Shown here in pieces: positions 40,018 to 48,069 of a stretch of DNA of 64,000 nt. The position numbers and the translations under genes are program-made. The first letter of the stretch is position 1. Each line of letters opens with the position of its first letter. The notes beneath the pieces were generated by a model. The model was not told the DNA's origin and ran no database searches. It saw only the letters and a list, made by a program, of their open reading frames with translations. Source of the DNA: Thermoleophilia bacterium UBA2241 (lineage in GTDB: Bacteria; Actinomycetota; Thermoleophilia; UBA2241); the NCBI GenBank assembly GCA_002347645.1, contig DDYF01000019.1, positions 1 to 64,000 on the forward strand, in the 5' to 3' direction.

Positions 40018-41391
40018 ATGCCCGTCCAGCGTCTCGTGGTGAGCGGTCTCGAGTCCGGGTCCGCCGTGGGGCTTGCCGCCGGTGGCCTCGTCGCAGCCCT
40101 GGGGGGGCGTGCCGTCGTGCGACCCGTGATGGTCGGCCTGGACATGCCGCTCTGGCGGTTGTTGTACGACGGCGAGGCGCGTCCTCCACGCGTGCTCGAC
40201 CCCGCCCTGCATCCCTGGGCGCTGGCGGGAGAGTTGCAGGACTGGTGGGGCGACGGCGTGGACCTGCTCGTGATGGTGGCCGCGGCCCCCGTGCTCGATC
40301 GCTGGCAGGGCGTCGACGGCTCGCGCGCCGTGGACGTCGCCATGCGCTTCGACGCCCCGCTCGTCCTCGTCCTCGACGCCCGCGACCGCGGGCCGACCGT
40401 CGCCGCCGGCGCCCTCGGCGTGCGCGAGCTCGCCCGGCGGGCCGAGCTCGCCGGCATCATCGTCGTCGGCGGCGACGATCGTGGACCCGGCGGCGAGCTG
40501 GCGGCGTTGTTGCGCGACGAGGTCCGTCTGCCGGTCGTCGGCTGGATCCCCCCGCAGCTCAGCGAGCAGTTCACGCGGGAGTATGCCGCTGCCTCCGGGG
40601 TCCGCCAGCTCGGGCCGCGCCCGGCGAGTGGAAGTGCCCAGCGGCTGTGCCGCGAGGCGGCGACTTACCTGCAGGTGGAGGAGATCGAGGCCGCGGCCGG
40701 CAGGGGCGGGTACCTTCCGAGCGCCGAGCACCGCGTGCTGGTCCCCGCCCCGGTGGCCGCCGGCCTCAAGCTCGCCGTCGCGTGGGGCCCGCCTCTCCGT
40801 CCACTCGCGCTGGAGAACTTCGACATGCTCCAGGCGATGGGGGTCGACCTCGTGCCGCTCCACGTCGCCCGCGACCGGGAGCTGCCGCCCGGCGTCAGCG
40901 GGCTGCTGCTCTGTGGCCTCCTCGACGAGCGGCAGCTCGACACCTTCGCCGCCAACAAGGCGCTGCACGAGGCGATCAGGACGGCGGTCGACGAGGGCAT
41001 GCCCGTCCTCGCCTGTGCCGGCGGGGCTCTGCTGCTGCTCCGGCGTCTCGCCGACAGCCGAGGGCGCAGCCACGAGCTCGCCGCCGTGCTCCCCGCCGAG
41101 GCCGAGCTCCTCGAGTGGTACGAGCGGCCGAGGTACCTCGAGGTGAGACCCACGCTCGGGAACCCGCTTGACGAGGGCGAGGGCGTGATGGCCGAGCTCT
41201 TCGACCTCGAGTTCCTCGTGCTCGAGCGCGAGGCGGCCGCGTACGACGTGCTCGGGGCGGCCGAGGCGCAGGGGGAGGGATTCGCCCTCGGCCGCTGTCT
41301 CGCCACCACGCTGTGCCCGAGCCTCCCGGCGCGGCCGGCCTTGGCGCGACGGCTGGTCGAGGCCATGCGCGCCGTGGGGCCGCGCGCGTGA
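40018..41391 (+). CDS. CobB/CbiA-like amidotransferase-family protein with degenerate active sites
   Basis: A 457-residue protein with the two-domain plan of cobyrinic acid a,c-diamide synthase: an N-terminal CobQ/CbiA ATPase-like domain (1-220) and a C-terminal GATase-3-like domain (about 255-450). The P-loop, normally SSGVGKT, reads ESGSAVG, so the Lys and Thr are gone. The glutaminase Cys may persist in LACAGGALLLL (about residue 333), but the usual C-terminal catalytic His region reads ATTLCPSLPARP. It is therefore probably not an active amidating synthetase. ATG at 40018 follows AGGAGGGA. No cobalamin genes are nearby. Confidence 0.7.
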   Translation: MPVQRLVVSGLESGSAVGLAAGGLVAALGGRAVVRPVMVGLDMPLWRLLYDGEARPPRVLDPALHPWALAGELQDWWGDGVDLLVMVAAAPVLDRWQGVDGSRAVDVAMRFDAPLVLVLDARDRGPTVAAGALGVRELARRAELAGIIVVGGDDRGPGGELAALLRDEVRLPVVGWIPPQLSEQFTREYAAASGVRQLGPRPASGSAQRLCREAATYLQVEEIEAAAGRGGYLPSAEHRVLVPAPVAAGLKLAVAWGPPLRPLALENFDMLQAMGVDLVPLHVARDRELPPGVSGLLLCGLLDERQLDTFAANKALHEAIRTAVDEGMPVLACAGGALLLLRRLADSRGRSHELAAVLPAEAELLEWYERPRYLEVRPTLGNPLDEGEGVMAELFDLEFLVLEREAAAYDVLGAAEAQGEGFALGRCLATTLCPSLPARPALARRLVEAMRAVGPRA

Positions 41392-41455
41392 GACGCGCCT
41401 CTTCCGCGGATCGGCGGCGTGCCGTCCACGCGGCCCGCCGCGCCCCTGACCGGTC

Positions 41456-43090
41456 ATGACCTTCGGCGATCTCGAGGCGCGCCTGAAGCGGCCGAGCGGG
41501 CTGCTGGTGATGACCCTGGTCGCGACGCTCAGCGTCGGGGTCGTCCGCATCCTCATGTACCGGGGTGGCATGCCGGGCTGGGACGACGCGGCCCACGTCT
41601 ACAAGGTCTTCCTACTGCGCGAGGGCGAGGGCATCTTCTGGGACACGTTCTGGTACGGCGGCAGCTACGGAGCCGTGACGTACGGGTTCATCTACTACTG
41701 GCTCGCGCAGTACGTCCCTGGTCCGGTCATCGTTACCTTCGCCGCCGGACTCATCCCCCTCTTCTGGCACCTTTATCAGCGGCGCTCCTGGCGGATCGAC
41801 GACGTGTGGCCGGCATGGCTGTTCATCCCCGTGCTCTGCATGTACCAGGCGAACGGACAGGACCCCTTCGTCTTCGCGCTGTGCCTGTCGATGGGCGGCC
41901 TCGCCCTCCTCGCCGCGCGACACCCGGCGCTCGCCGCCCTGCTCGTCGGCGTGGGGGTCTTCGCCAACCCGATGGCGCTCTTCGTGGTCGGCGTCCTTCT
42001 CGTCGCCGACTTCCTCGGTCGGCCCGCCCTGCGGCGCCCGTATCTGGTCTTCGCTGCGTGGCTCGCGCCGTTCGTCGTCGCGAGGATCGTGGTGGGCGTC
42101 GTCTTCGCCGAGCCGGGCGGCTATCTGAACGAGTTCAACCAGGTGGTGCTCTACGTGAGTTTCGCCATGGTGGGGCTCGCGCTCGCGGGGGTGAACGCGG
42201 CGCACCCGCGCCGCCCCTTCGCCGTCCTGTTCGCCGTCTACGGCGCCATCTGTGTCGCCTCGTACGTGATCCCGGGCAGCCCGCTGGGGAACAACGTCGG
42301 CCGCTTCTCCTTCGTCTTCGGCCTGACCATCACGTTCCTCCTGCGCCGTGACCGGCTCCGCCGTCTGCTCGGGGTCGTCCCCCTGGCGCTCATCCCCATC
42401 GTCCTCTTCGCCGTCCTGCAGATGAGCACCGTGTACAGCCACTTCACCAACCACTCAGACCTGCGCGGCGCCGACCCGGGTTACTTCACGCCCGCGCTCG
42501 CCGCGGCCGCACGCCTGTACGACCCGGACTACCGCATCCACGTGGTCGCGCTGCGCCGGCACTGGGAGGCGCTGTACTTCCCGCGCGACGGCTACCCGAT
42601 CACGCGCGGCTGGTACCGGCAGGCGGACGCGATCCACAACGAGCTGTTCTACGAGGGGTACGACGAGGCCGAATACCTCGCCTGGCTGAGGCGCTTGGGG
42701 GTGAACTACGTCTTCCTGCCCGACGAACCCCTCGACTCCTGGAGTCGTCACGAGCGCGGCATCCTGATCGACTCCCCCATCCTCGAAGAGGTCGAGCGCT
42801 TCGAGGGCTGGCGCGTGTACCGGGTGCGGGACGCCCAGCCCCTGCTCGTGCCGCTCGACGGCGGCGCGGCACGAGTCATCGCGGTAGAACACCGTGCGGT
42901 GCGCCTGGCCGTCGAGCGGCCGGGCGTGTTCCTGCTCAGGGTGACGTACACGCCGTACTGGCGGCTCGACGGTGGCGCTGTCCGTGAAGGCGACGACGGC
43001 TTCACTGAGATCTCCGTCCCGTCAGTCGGCGAGTACGACCTGCGCTTCGAGGTCACGGCCGGCAAGGTGCTGGACCAGATCGGGCTGTAA
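41456..43090 (+). CDS. Multi-pass membrane protein, GT-C glycosyltransferase-like
   Basis: A 544-residue protein: about ten transmembrane helices (residues 15-320) and a C-terminal soluble outer domain (330-544) rich in aromatic and beta-strand motifs. Near the start WDDAAHVYKVFLLREG places acidic residues on the first outer loop, as in GT-C glycosyltransferases, which use a loop Asp or Glu and polyprenyl-linked sugars. The following YGGSYGAVTYGFIYYWLA also fits such large membrane proteins. The outer part (NYVFLPDEPLDSW, VFLLRVTYTPYWRLDG) could recognise the acceptor. No close family is certain. ATG at 41456 is 64 bp after the CobB-like gene. Confidence 0.6.
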   Translation: MTFGDLEARLKRPSGLLVMTLVATLSVGVVRILMYRGGMPGWDDAAHVYKVFLLREGEGIFWDTFWYGGSYGAVTYGFIYYWLAQYVPGPVIVTFAAGLIPLFWHLYQRRSWRIDDVWPAWLFIPVLCMYQANGQDPFVFALCLSMGGLALLAARHPALAALLVGVGVFANPMALFVVGVLLVADFLGRPALRRPYLVFAAWLAPFVVARIVVGVVFAEPGGYLNEFNQVVLYVSFAMVGLALAGVNAAHPRRPFAVLFAVYGAICVASYVIPGSPLGNNVGRFSFVFGLTITFLLRRDRLRRLLGVVPLALIPIVLFAVLQMSTVYSHFTNHSDLRGADPGYFTPALAAAARLYDPDYRIHVVALRRHWEALYFPRDGYPITRGWYRQADAIHNELFYEGYDEAEYLAWLRRLGVNYVFLPDEPLDSWSRHERGILIDSPILEEVERFEGWRVYRVRDAQPLLVPLDGGAARVIAVEHRAVRLAVERPGVFLLRVTYTPYWRLDGGAVREGDDGFTEISVPSVGEYDLRFEVTAGKVLDQIGL

Positions 43091-43155
43091 GCCGGCAGGG
43101 CCGTGTCCGGCACAACGCGGCCGCCGGAGCCTCGCCGGCCTCAGGCGCCCTCCTG

Positions 43156-43161
43156 TACACT
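43156..43161 (+). promoter_or_regulatory. -10 element of a leaderless transcript
   Basis: TACACT ends 6 nt before the ATG at 43168, with no ribosome-binding sequence. It should drive the NAD-salvage pair. Confidence 0.5.
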
Positions 43162-43167
43162 GCGTGC

Positions 43168-44265
43168 ATGCCGCGCGAACGCCTTTCGGCCGAGGTCTTC
43201 TCGCTGCCCGTCGACCAGTTGCGTCGGGGCTACTACTCGGACGCCTACTTCAACTCGGCCAAGGTCGTCCTCGAGCGCAACGACCTGCACCGTCGGGTCG
43301 CCATGCAGGTCTTTCAGAAGCGGCAACGCGCCGTGCTGGGCGGGATGGACGAGGCGCTCGCCGTCCTGCGCGTCGCGGCCGGGCGCTTCGCCGGAGACGA
43401 TCCCGACGCCCCGTGGCAGCCAGGGTGGGACGACCTCGTCGTGAAGGCGTTGCACGACGGCGACGAGGTCGCGGCGTACGAGACGGTCCTGACCATCGAG
43501 GGCGACTACTCGCTGTTCGCCCACCTCGAGACCGTGTACCTGGGGGTCCTGACCCGGCGCACGCTCATCTCGACCAACGTGCGCGAGGTCGTGGAGGCCG
43601 CGCGGGGCAAGATGATCCTCTTCTTTCCCGCACGCTTCGACCACTACAGGGTGCAGACCGGCGACGGGTATGCGGCCCACGTCGCGGGGGCGATCGGCGT
43701 CTCGACCGACGCGCAGGCTAGCTGGTGGGGCGGCAAGGGCATCGGGACCATCCCGCACGGCCTCATCGCGGCGTGCCACGGCGACACCGTCGAGGCGTCC
43801 CGGCTGTACGCCGACCTCTACCATCCGGACGTGAACGTCGTCGCCCTCGTCGACTTCGACAACGATTGCGTCGCGACAAGCTTGGCGTGCGCCGATGCCC
43901 TGGGCGGGCGCCTGTGGGGCGTGCGCCTGGACACGTCCGAGACCATGGTCGACCGCGCCCTGTGGAACGAGATGGGGACCTTCAAGCCTACCGGCGTCGT
44001 GCCGGAGCTCGTGTGCGCGGTGCGGCGCGCCCTCGACGCGAAGGGGCACGACCAGGTCAGGATCGTCGTCAGCGGCGGATTCGACGCGGCGAAGATCGCC
44101 GCCTTCGAGGCCGCCGGCGTCCCGGCGGACGCGTACGGGGTCGGATCGTCCCTCCTTCGCGGCAACACGGATTTCACGGCCGACGTGGTCGCCGTCGACG
44201 GGCGGCCCTGCGGCAAGGCGGGTCGCCGCGCCGTGCCCAACCCGCGGCTGGCGCGGGTCCGCTAG
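43168..44265 (+). CDS. Nicotinate phosphoribosyltransferase family protein
   Basis: A 365-residue enzyme of the type-II phosphoribosyltransferase fold. Seen motifs: DQLRRGYYSDAYFNSAK at the N terminus, LGVLTRRT, FFPARFDHYR, GTIPHGLIAACHGD and the late phosphate-binding IVVSGGFDAAKIAAFE plus YGVGSSLL. These match the short nicotinate phosphoribosyltransferase form: nicotinate + PRPP + ATP to nicotinate mononucleotide. The next gene is a nicotinamidase-type hydrolase that makes nicotinate, so both steps of the Preiss-Handler salvage entry are encoded together. ATG at 43168 is immediately downstream of a -10 word. Confidence 0.88.
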   Translation: MPRERLSAEVFSLPVDQLRRGYYSDAYFNSAKVVLERNDLHRRVAMQVFQKRQRAVLGGMDEALAVLRVAAGRFAGDDPDAPWQPGWDDLVVKALHDGDEVAAYETVLTIEGDYSLFAHLETVYLGVLTRRTLISTNVREVVEAARGKMILFFPARFDHYRVQTGDGYAAHVAGAIGVSTDAQASWWGGKGIGTIPHGLIAACHGDTVEASRLYADLYHPDVNVVALVDFDNDCVATSLACADALGGRLWGVRLDTSETMVDRALWNEMGTFKPTGVVPELVCAVRRALDAKGHDQVRIVVSGGFDAAKIAAFEAAGVPADAYGVGSSLLRGNTDFTADVVAVDGRPCGKAGRRAVPNPRLARVR

Positions 44266-44308
44266 ATCACCGGGTCTCGGCGACGCCGGCGGAGGGAAGC
44301 ATCAAGGC

Positions 44309-44851
44309 ATGGACACCCCGCGCAAGGTCATCATCGTCATCGACATGCTGGTCGGCTTCTGCCGGCGTGGCGCGCTCGCGAGCCCCAGGCTCGACAGCAT
44401 CACGCCGCGCGTTGTCGCGCACCTCGAGGGTGAGCGCGCGGCGGGCGCCGAGCTGGTCTTCCTTGTCGACACACACGCTCCAGACGACCCGGAGTTCGCG
44501 ATGTTCCCGCCCCACTGCGTGAGGGGTTCGGGTGAGGACGAGATCGTGCCGGAACTGCAGGCGCTCGCGGCTCAAGGTCACATCCTCCGCAAGCACCGCT
44601 TCTCAGGCTTCCACGAGACGGGTCTCGACGCGCTGCTCCGCGAGCTCCAGCCCGAGACCGTCGAGGTGGCCGGCGTGTGCACCGACATCTGTGTCTTGCA
44701 CACGGTGGCCGGTCTCCGCGACCGTGGCTACCCGGTCGTCGTGCGTCGCGACCTGGTCGAGACCTACGACGCGCCCGGGCACGACGCCGACGAGGCGAAC
44801 CGCTTCGCCCTCGCGCACATTCGCGACGTCTTGGGCGCGGAAGTCGTCTGA
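44309..44851 (+). CDS. Isochorismatase-fold hydrolase, probable nicotinamidase
   Basis: A 180-residue cysteine hydrolase. The catalytic triad is visible: Asp in VIIVIDMLVGF, Lys in ILRKHRFSGF and the nucleophilic Cys in VAGVCTDICVLHT with the preceding cis-peptide region. Nicotinamidase converts nicotinamide to nicotinate and ammonia. The assignment over other isochorismatase-like amidases rests on its position 43 bp after the nicotinate phosphoribosyltransferase gene. ATG at 44309 follows GGAGGGA at a long spacing. Confidence 0.82.
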   Translation: MDTPRKVIIVIDMLVGFCRRGALASPRLDSITPRVVAHLEGERAAGAELVFLVDTHAPDDPEFAMFPPHCVRGSGEDEIVPELQALAAQGHILRKHRFSGFHETGLDALLRELQPETVEVAGVCTDICVLHTVAGLRDRGYPVVVRRDLVETYDAPGHDADEANRFALAHIRDVLGAEVV

Positions 44852-44886
44852 CGGGGAGTGCGTGGCCTCTCGGACCCGCCTGTGCT

Positions 44887-45504
44887 TCAGGGCGCCGCCA
44901 TGACCGCACCTGCGTCGGCCAGCAGCGCGACGAAATCCTGTGCCACCCGCCCCAGACGACTCGAAGGGTCTATGGCCGCCGCCTTGACCCAGGCCTGTCT
45001 GGCCTCGGCCACGTCGCCGTGCGCGAAGCGGACCAGGGCGAGGTCGTACTGGGCCTCCTGATGGTCGGGGAAGGCGGCCAGGACGCGCTCGATGCGGCGC
45101 AGCGCTCGCTCGTGGTCACCGCGCGCGCTCCATACCATCGCGAGGCCTACCGCGGCGTTCGGATGGCCTGGGCTGGCGGCGAGCGCGTCCCGATACGCCG
45201 CCGCGGCGGCGTCGTACAGGCGCGCGCGTCGGCAGGCGGCGCCCAGGTCCAGCATGATGCGCAGGCTGCCGGGATTGGCGCGCCGGGCGCGTTCGAGCGC
45301 CGCGATCTCGCCCTCGACTGATGCCGTGTCGACCACCCCGGCCACGTTAACGGACCGGTCCGTACGGTGCCCTGCGGGCGGGAGAGTCGCCGCCGGATCG
45401 TAGGCGAGGCCGCCGGCCTCCTCGCGCGTCCCGCTGGCGACGACGATGACGGCGACCAGGACGGCGGCGACGGCGATGACGATCGCGGTTGAGTACCTGC
45501 GCAC
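44887..45504 (-). CDS. Membrane-anchored TPR protein
   Basis: A 205-residue protein with an N-terminal signal anchor (MRRYSTAIVIAVAAVLVAVIVVA) and then about three tetratricopeptide repeats in residues 65-175 (ALERARRANPGSLRIMLDLG, AAAYRDALAASPGHPNAAVG, ALRRIERVLAAFPDHQEAQY). TPR domains carry protein-protein contacts; this one faces the cell exterior. The architecture resembles cytochrome c biogenesis CcmH/CcmI-type TPR proteins, but no CcmH cysteine motif is present. GTG at 45504 has GAGGA upstream. It is divergent from the Rrf2-type gene. Confidence 0.75.
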   Translation of the reverse strand: MRRYSTAIVIAVAAVLVAVIVVASGTREEAGGLAYDPAATLPPAGHRTDRSVNVAGVVDTASVEGEIAALERARRANPGSLRIMLDLGAACRRARLYDAAAAAYRDALAASPGHPNAAVGLAMVWSARGDHERALRRIERVLAAFPDHQEAQYDLALVRFAHGDVAEARQAWVKAAAIDPSSRLGRVAQDFVALLADAGAVMAAP

Positions 45505-45580
45505 GGTGGTCCTCGCGGTCGGGGTCGTGCGGGCGCGCCGCAGTATAGCACCGTGGCGTACGGTCGGAGGGCGCGCGGAG

Positions 45581-45609
45581 TTGACCCCTTCCTACGAGGG
45601 CGATACAGT
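45581..45609 (+). promoter_or_regulatory. Promoter of the Rrf2-family gene
   Basis: TTGACC (45581-45586) and TACAGT (45604-45609) with the ideal 17-bp spacer. The transcript would start near 45616, about 40 nt before the start codon. No clean operator dyad was found. Confidence 0.65.
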
Positions 45610-45657
45610 CCGGAATAGGGACCCGAACGGTCCGGTCTGCGACGAAAGGGGATGCAG

Positions 45658-46077
45658 GTGGGTCTTCAGCTGACGCGAGGTGGCGAGTACGCGATCCGCG
45701 CGATGGCATACCTCGCCGACATCCCCGACGGGCGGGTCGCGTCGCTGCACGAGATCGGCCACGCACAGGACGTCCCCGAGAGCTTCCTTGCGAAGATCCT
45801 GCAGAGCCTCGTGCACGCGGGCCTCGCCGAATCCCGCCGCGGGGCGCACGGAGGGTTCGCACTCGCCAAGCCCGCGCACGAGATCTCGATGCGCGCGGTG
45901 GTCGAGGCGGTCGACGGCCCGATCGCGCTCAACACGTGCGTGCTCTCGCCCGACGACTGTGGCCGCAGCGACCACTGCCGCATGCATGCGGTCTGGATCG
46001 AGGCGCAGGAGCGCATGATGGCGGTCCTTGAAGGCGTCTCGCTCGCGAGCCTGAGCACCGAGACCCGCATCGGCTGA
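45658..46077 (+). CDS. Rrf2 family transcriptional regulator with Fe-S cysteines
   Basis: A 139-residue winged-helix regulator. The DNA-binding part has LQLTRGGEYAIRAMAYLA, SLHEIGHAQDVPESFLAKILQSLVHAGL and a wing (SRRGAHGGFALAKP). Three cysteines in NTCVLSPDDCGRSDHC match the Fe-S ligand pattern of IscR/NsrR/RsrR-type members, so it should sense iron-sulfur status, NO or redox. GTG at 45658 is preferred to ATG 45652 because AAAGGGG then has proper spacing. A good sigma-70 promoter precedes it. No isc/suf genes are adjacent. Confidence 0.9.
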   Translation: MGLQLTRGGEYAIRAMAYLADIPDGRVASLHEIGHAQDVPESFLAKILQSLVHAGLAESRRGAHGGFALAKPAHEISMRAVVEAVDGPIALNTCVLSPDDCGRSDHCRMHAVWIEAQERMMAVLEGVSLASLSTETRIG

Positions 46078-46120
46078 AGTCTGACGCCCGACGCGCGCGC
46101 CGGGTGACGGGCACCGCCGC

Positions 46121-47098
46121 CTAACCCACCCTGTGGTCCGCGTACCCGCCGGGGTGCGCGCTCATCCAGTCCCAAGCATCTCGCACGGCGTCGGCCAGCG
46201 TGTGTCGCGGCGTCCATCCCAAGGCGGCGCGGGCACGGTCGTTCGAGGCGACCAGTGCGGGGGGGTCGCCCGGCCGGCGCGGTGCGGTCGTGCGGCGCAG
46301 GGACCGGCCGGTGACGAGTTCGACTGTCTCCAGCACGGTCAGGACCGAGTCCCCCGACCCGGTGCCCAGATTGAGCGCCGGTGGCACGTCGGGAAGGCGT
46401 TCGAGGGCCAAGACGTGTGCGTCGGCGAGGTCGGCGACGTGGACGTAGTCGCGGACGCACGTGCCGTCCGGCGTCGGGTAGTCGTCGCCGAAGACGCGAA
46501 ACGAGGCGCCGTCGGCGGCGGCACGCAAAGCGAGCGGGATGAGGTGCGACTCGGGATCGTGGTCCTCGCCCCTCGCGCCGTCGGCGCCGCAGGCGTTGAA
46601 GTAGCGGAGGGCCACCGCGGCGAGGCCGGGTGCCGCGTCGCGCAGCAGGCGCTCGCCGGCCAGCTTGGTCTCGCCGTAGGGGTTGGCGGGGACGAGCGGG
46701 TCGTCCTCGACGATTGGCACCCGCCCCGGGTCGCCGTACACCGCGGCCGTCGACGAGAACACGAGGCGCGCGACGCCGGACCTGCCGGCCGCGCGGACGA
46801 CCGTCGCCGTCCCGGCGACGTTGACGGCGGCGTAACGCTCCGGCTGCGCGACCGACTCGGCGACCTCCGCCAAGGCCGCCATGTGGACGATCGCCTCGGC
46901 CCCCGACGTGCGCAGCGCCGCGGTGACGCAGGCTTCGTCGCGGATGTCACCGCGCTCCAGACCGGCTCCGGCTGGGACCGCGTCCACGTGACCGCGCGAG
47001 AGGTCATCGTAGACCACGACCTCGTGACCGCCTGCCAGCAGTCGCGCGGCGATCACGCTGCCGATGTAGCCCGCTCCGCCTGTGACGAGGACACGCAT
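46121..47098 (-). CDS. galE: UDP-glucose 4-epimerase
   Basis: A 325-residue short-chain dehydrogenase-type epimerase. It has an NAD-binding start VLVTGGAGYIGSVIAARLL, then VHMAALAEVAESV, the catalytic Ser-Tyr-Lys set in FSSTAAVYGD and NPYGETKLAGE, RYFNACGAD, and the substrate strands TCVRDYVHVADLADAHVLAL typical of GalE. It interconverts UDP-glucose and UDP-galactose for surface polysaccharide. ATG at 47098 begins directly at the Rossmann strand. The next gene upstream on the same strand is separated by a strong hairpin, so galE probably has its own promoter near 47100-47160, though none is obvious. Confidence 0.92.
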   Translation of the reverse strand: MRVLVTGGAGYIGSVIAARLLAGGHEVVVYDDLSRGHVDAVPAGAGLERGDIRDEACVTAALRTSGAEAIVHMAALAEVAESVAQPERYAAVNVAGTATVVRAAGRSGVARLVFSSTAAVYGDPGRVPIVEDDPLVPANPYGETKLAGERLLRDAAPGLAAVALRYFNACGADGARGEDHDPESHLIPLALRAAADGASFRVFGDDYPTPDGTCVRDYVHVADLADAHVLALERLPDVPPALNLGTGSGDSVLTVLETVELVTGRSLRRTTAPRRPGDPPALVASNDRARAALGWTPRHTLADAVRDAWDWMSAHPGGYADHRVG

Positions 47099-47163
47099 GC
47101 CGACGATGGTATCAGGCAGGGCGAAGGCGACGTCCGTGGCCCGCCCTCCTGGCGAAAGACGGC

Positions 47164-47194
47164 GACGGCCCCCGGGCGATTCCCGGGGGCCGTC
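47164..47194. terminator. 13-bp perfect GC hairpin
   Basis: GACGGCCCCCGGG (47164-47176), loop CGATT, CCCGGGGGCCGTC (47182-47194), with weaker pairing continuing outwards. It lies downstream of the zinc-ribbon gene and upstream of galE on the same strand, so it should separate the two transcripts. Confidence 0.75.
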
Positions 47195-47259
47195 GTCTCT
47201 CTCGCCAGGGATGGCGTCAAGCCTGCTCGGGCGGCGCGACCGCGCCGCGAACGTCAGCC

Positions 47260-47442
47260 TCAGCCGAAGCCGCTGCCGGCGGGCGCCGAACAGCCGAGGT
47301 TGCGCAAGAAGCTCGAGAACTTCTGCCGCACGTCGGTGGCGTCGCACTTGGGACAGACACGGTCCTTGTCTTCGAGGAACCCCTGCACGAATACCTCGAA
47401 CTCGTGCCCGCACTCGTTGCACACCAAGTCGTAGGTCGCCAT
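47260..47442 (-). CDS. FmdB-like zinc-ribbon protein
   Basis: A 60-residue protein starting MATYDLVCNECGHEFEVF and continuing with RVCPKCDATDVRQKFSSF: two CxxC knuckles of a zinc ribbon, the FmdB/CxxC_CxxC_SSSS type. The C terminus has another Cys and a Gly/Ser tail. The family is often adjacent to redox or metal genes, but its role is not established. ATG at 47442 follows GGAGAG. Its promoter has a perfect TATAAT and overlaps a CsoR/CstR-like operator, so it is probably induced by copper or sulfur species along with the divergent thioredoxin gene. Confidence 0.85.
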   Translation of the reverse strand: MATYDLVCNECGHEFEVFVQGFLEDKDRVCPKCDATDVRQKFSSFLRNLGCSAPAGSGFG

Positions 47443-47465
47443 ATCTCTCCACACGTTGCCGATTG

Positions 47466-47482
47466 ATACCCTCGGGGGGTAT
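47466..47482. promoter_or_regulatory. CsoR/CstR-like operator
   Basis: ATACCC (47466-47471), 5-nt centre TCGGG, GGGTAT (47477-47482) is a perfect dyad. It matches the ATACCC-GGGTAT-type sites known for CsoR, RcnR and CstR repressors (copper, nickel/cobalt or persulfide). It overlaps the first base pairs of the zinc-ribbon -10 element and stands 87 bp before the thioredoxin gene. No csoR-like gene is in the window. Confidence 0.6.
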
Positions 47483-47509
47483 TATACCGGCGCTCGTCGT
47501 GTGCGTAAA
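47481..47509 (-). promoter_or_regulatory. Promoter of the zinc-ribbon gene
   Basis: On the minus strand TTTACG (47509-47504), a 17-bp spacer and a perfect TATAAT (47486-47481). The operator touches its -10 element. Confidence 0.7.
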
Positions 47510-47568
47510 CACGGCCTGGGTGCCATCCGCCCACCGGGCCGGCAGTCTCCGCGGAAAGGACCGGGACC

Positions 47569-48057
47569 GTGAACCGAATCGTGTGGGTCGTCATCATCGC
47601 GGCCCTGGCCATCGTCGGGATCGTCGTCTACGCGCAGACTCGTGACGGCGGGAAGGACGGGGGCGGCAGGGCCCTGTCCGGGACGACGCTGACCGGCGAG
47701 AGCTTCGATCTGGCAACGACGCGCGGCCGGCCGGTCGTCGTGAACTTCTTCGCCTCGTGGTGCCCGCCCTGCAACGCCGAGGCGACCGACCTCGTGGCCT
47801 TCGCCGCGGCCCATCCCGAGGTCAGCTTCGTCGGCGTCGCGGTCAACGACGAGCGCGCCGACACCGAAGCCTTCGTGAAGAAGTACGGCCTCACGTACCC
47901 GGTCGTGTTCGACCCCGACGGCGCGGCCGGCGGCGACTGGGGGGTGACCGGCATCCCGACGACGTTCTTCCTCGACGCCGGCGGCGCCGTGCAGGACACC
48001 ATCGTCGGCGCCGCGTCAGGTCAGCAGTTCGAGGCTTCACTGCAGAAGGCGCTCTAA
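47569..48057 (+). CDS. Membrane-anchored TlpA/ResA-like thiol-disulfide oxidoreductase
   Basis: A 162-residue protein with one N-terminal membrane helix (IVWVVIIAALAIVGIVVYAQ) and an extracytoplasmic thioredoxin fold. Features are the active site FFASWCPPCNAEA, the peroxiredoxin-like insert VGVAVNDERADTEAFVKKYGL, and the cis-proline strand GIPTTFFLD. It should reduce disulfides outside the membrane, for example in cytochrome c apoproteins or copper proteins. It receives electrons from the CcdA-type protein encoded 12 bp downstream. GTG at 47569 is preceded by GGAAAGGA. The CsoR-like operator upstream hints at copper or sulfur control. Confidence 0.9.
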   Translation: MNRIVWVVIIAALAIVGIVVYAQTRDGGKDGGGRALSGTTLTGESFDLATTRGRPVVVNFFASWCPPCNAEATDLVAFAAAHPEVSFVGVAVNDERADTEAFVKKYGLTYPVVFDPDGAAGGDWGVTGIPTTFFLDAGGAVQDTIVGAASGQQFEASLQKAL

Positions 48058-48069
48058 GCGACGCCGGCC

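Noticed and set aside
38743..41571. A 942-codon minus-strand open frame spanning the kinase/CobB-like junction
   Set aside because: It lies antisense to or out of frame with two well-supported genes, and its protein is low-complexity Arg/Gly/His.
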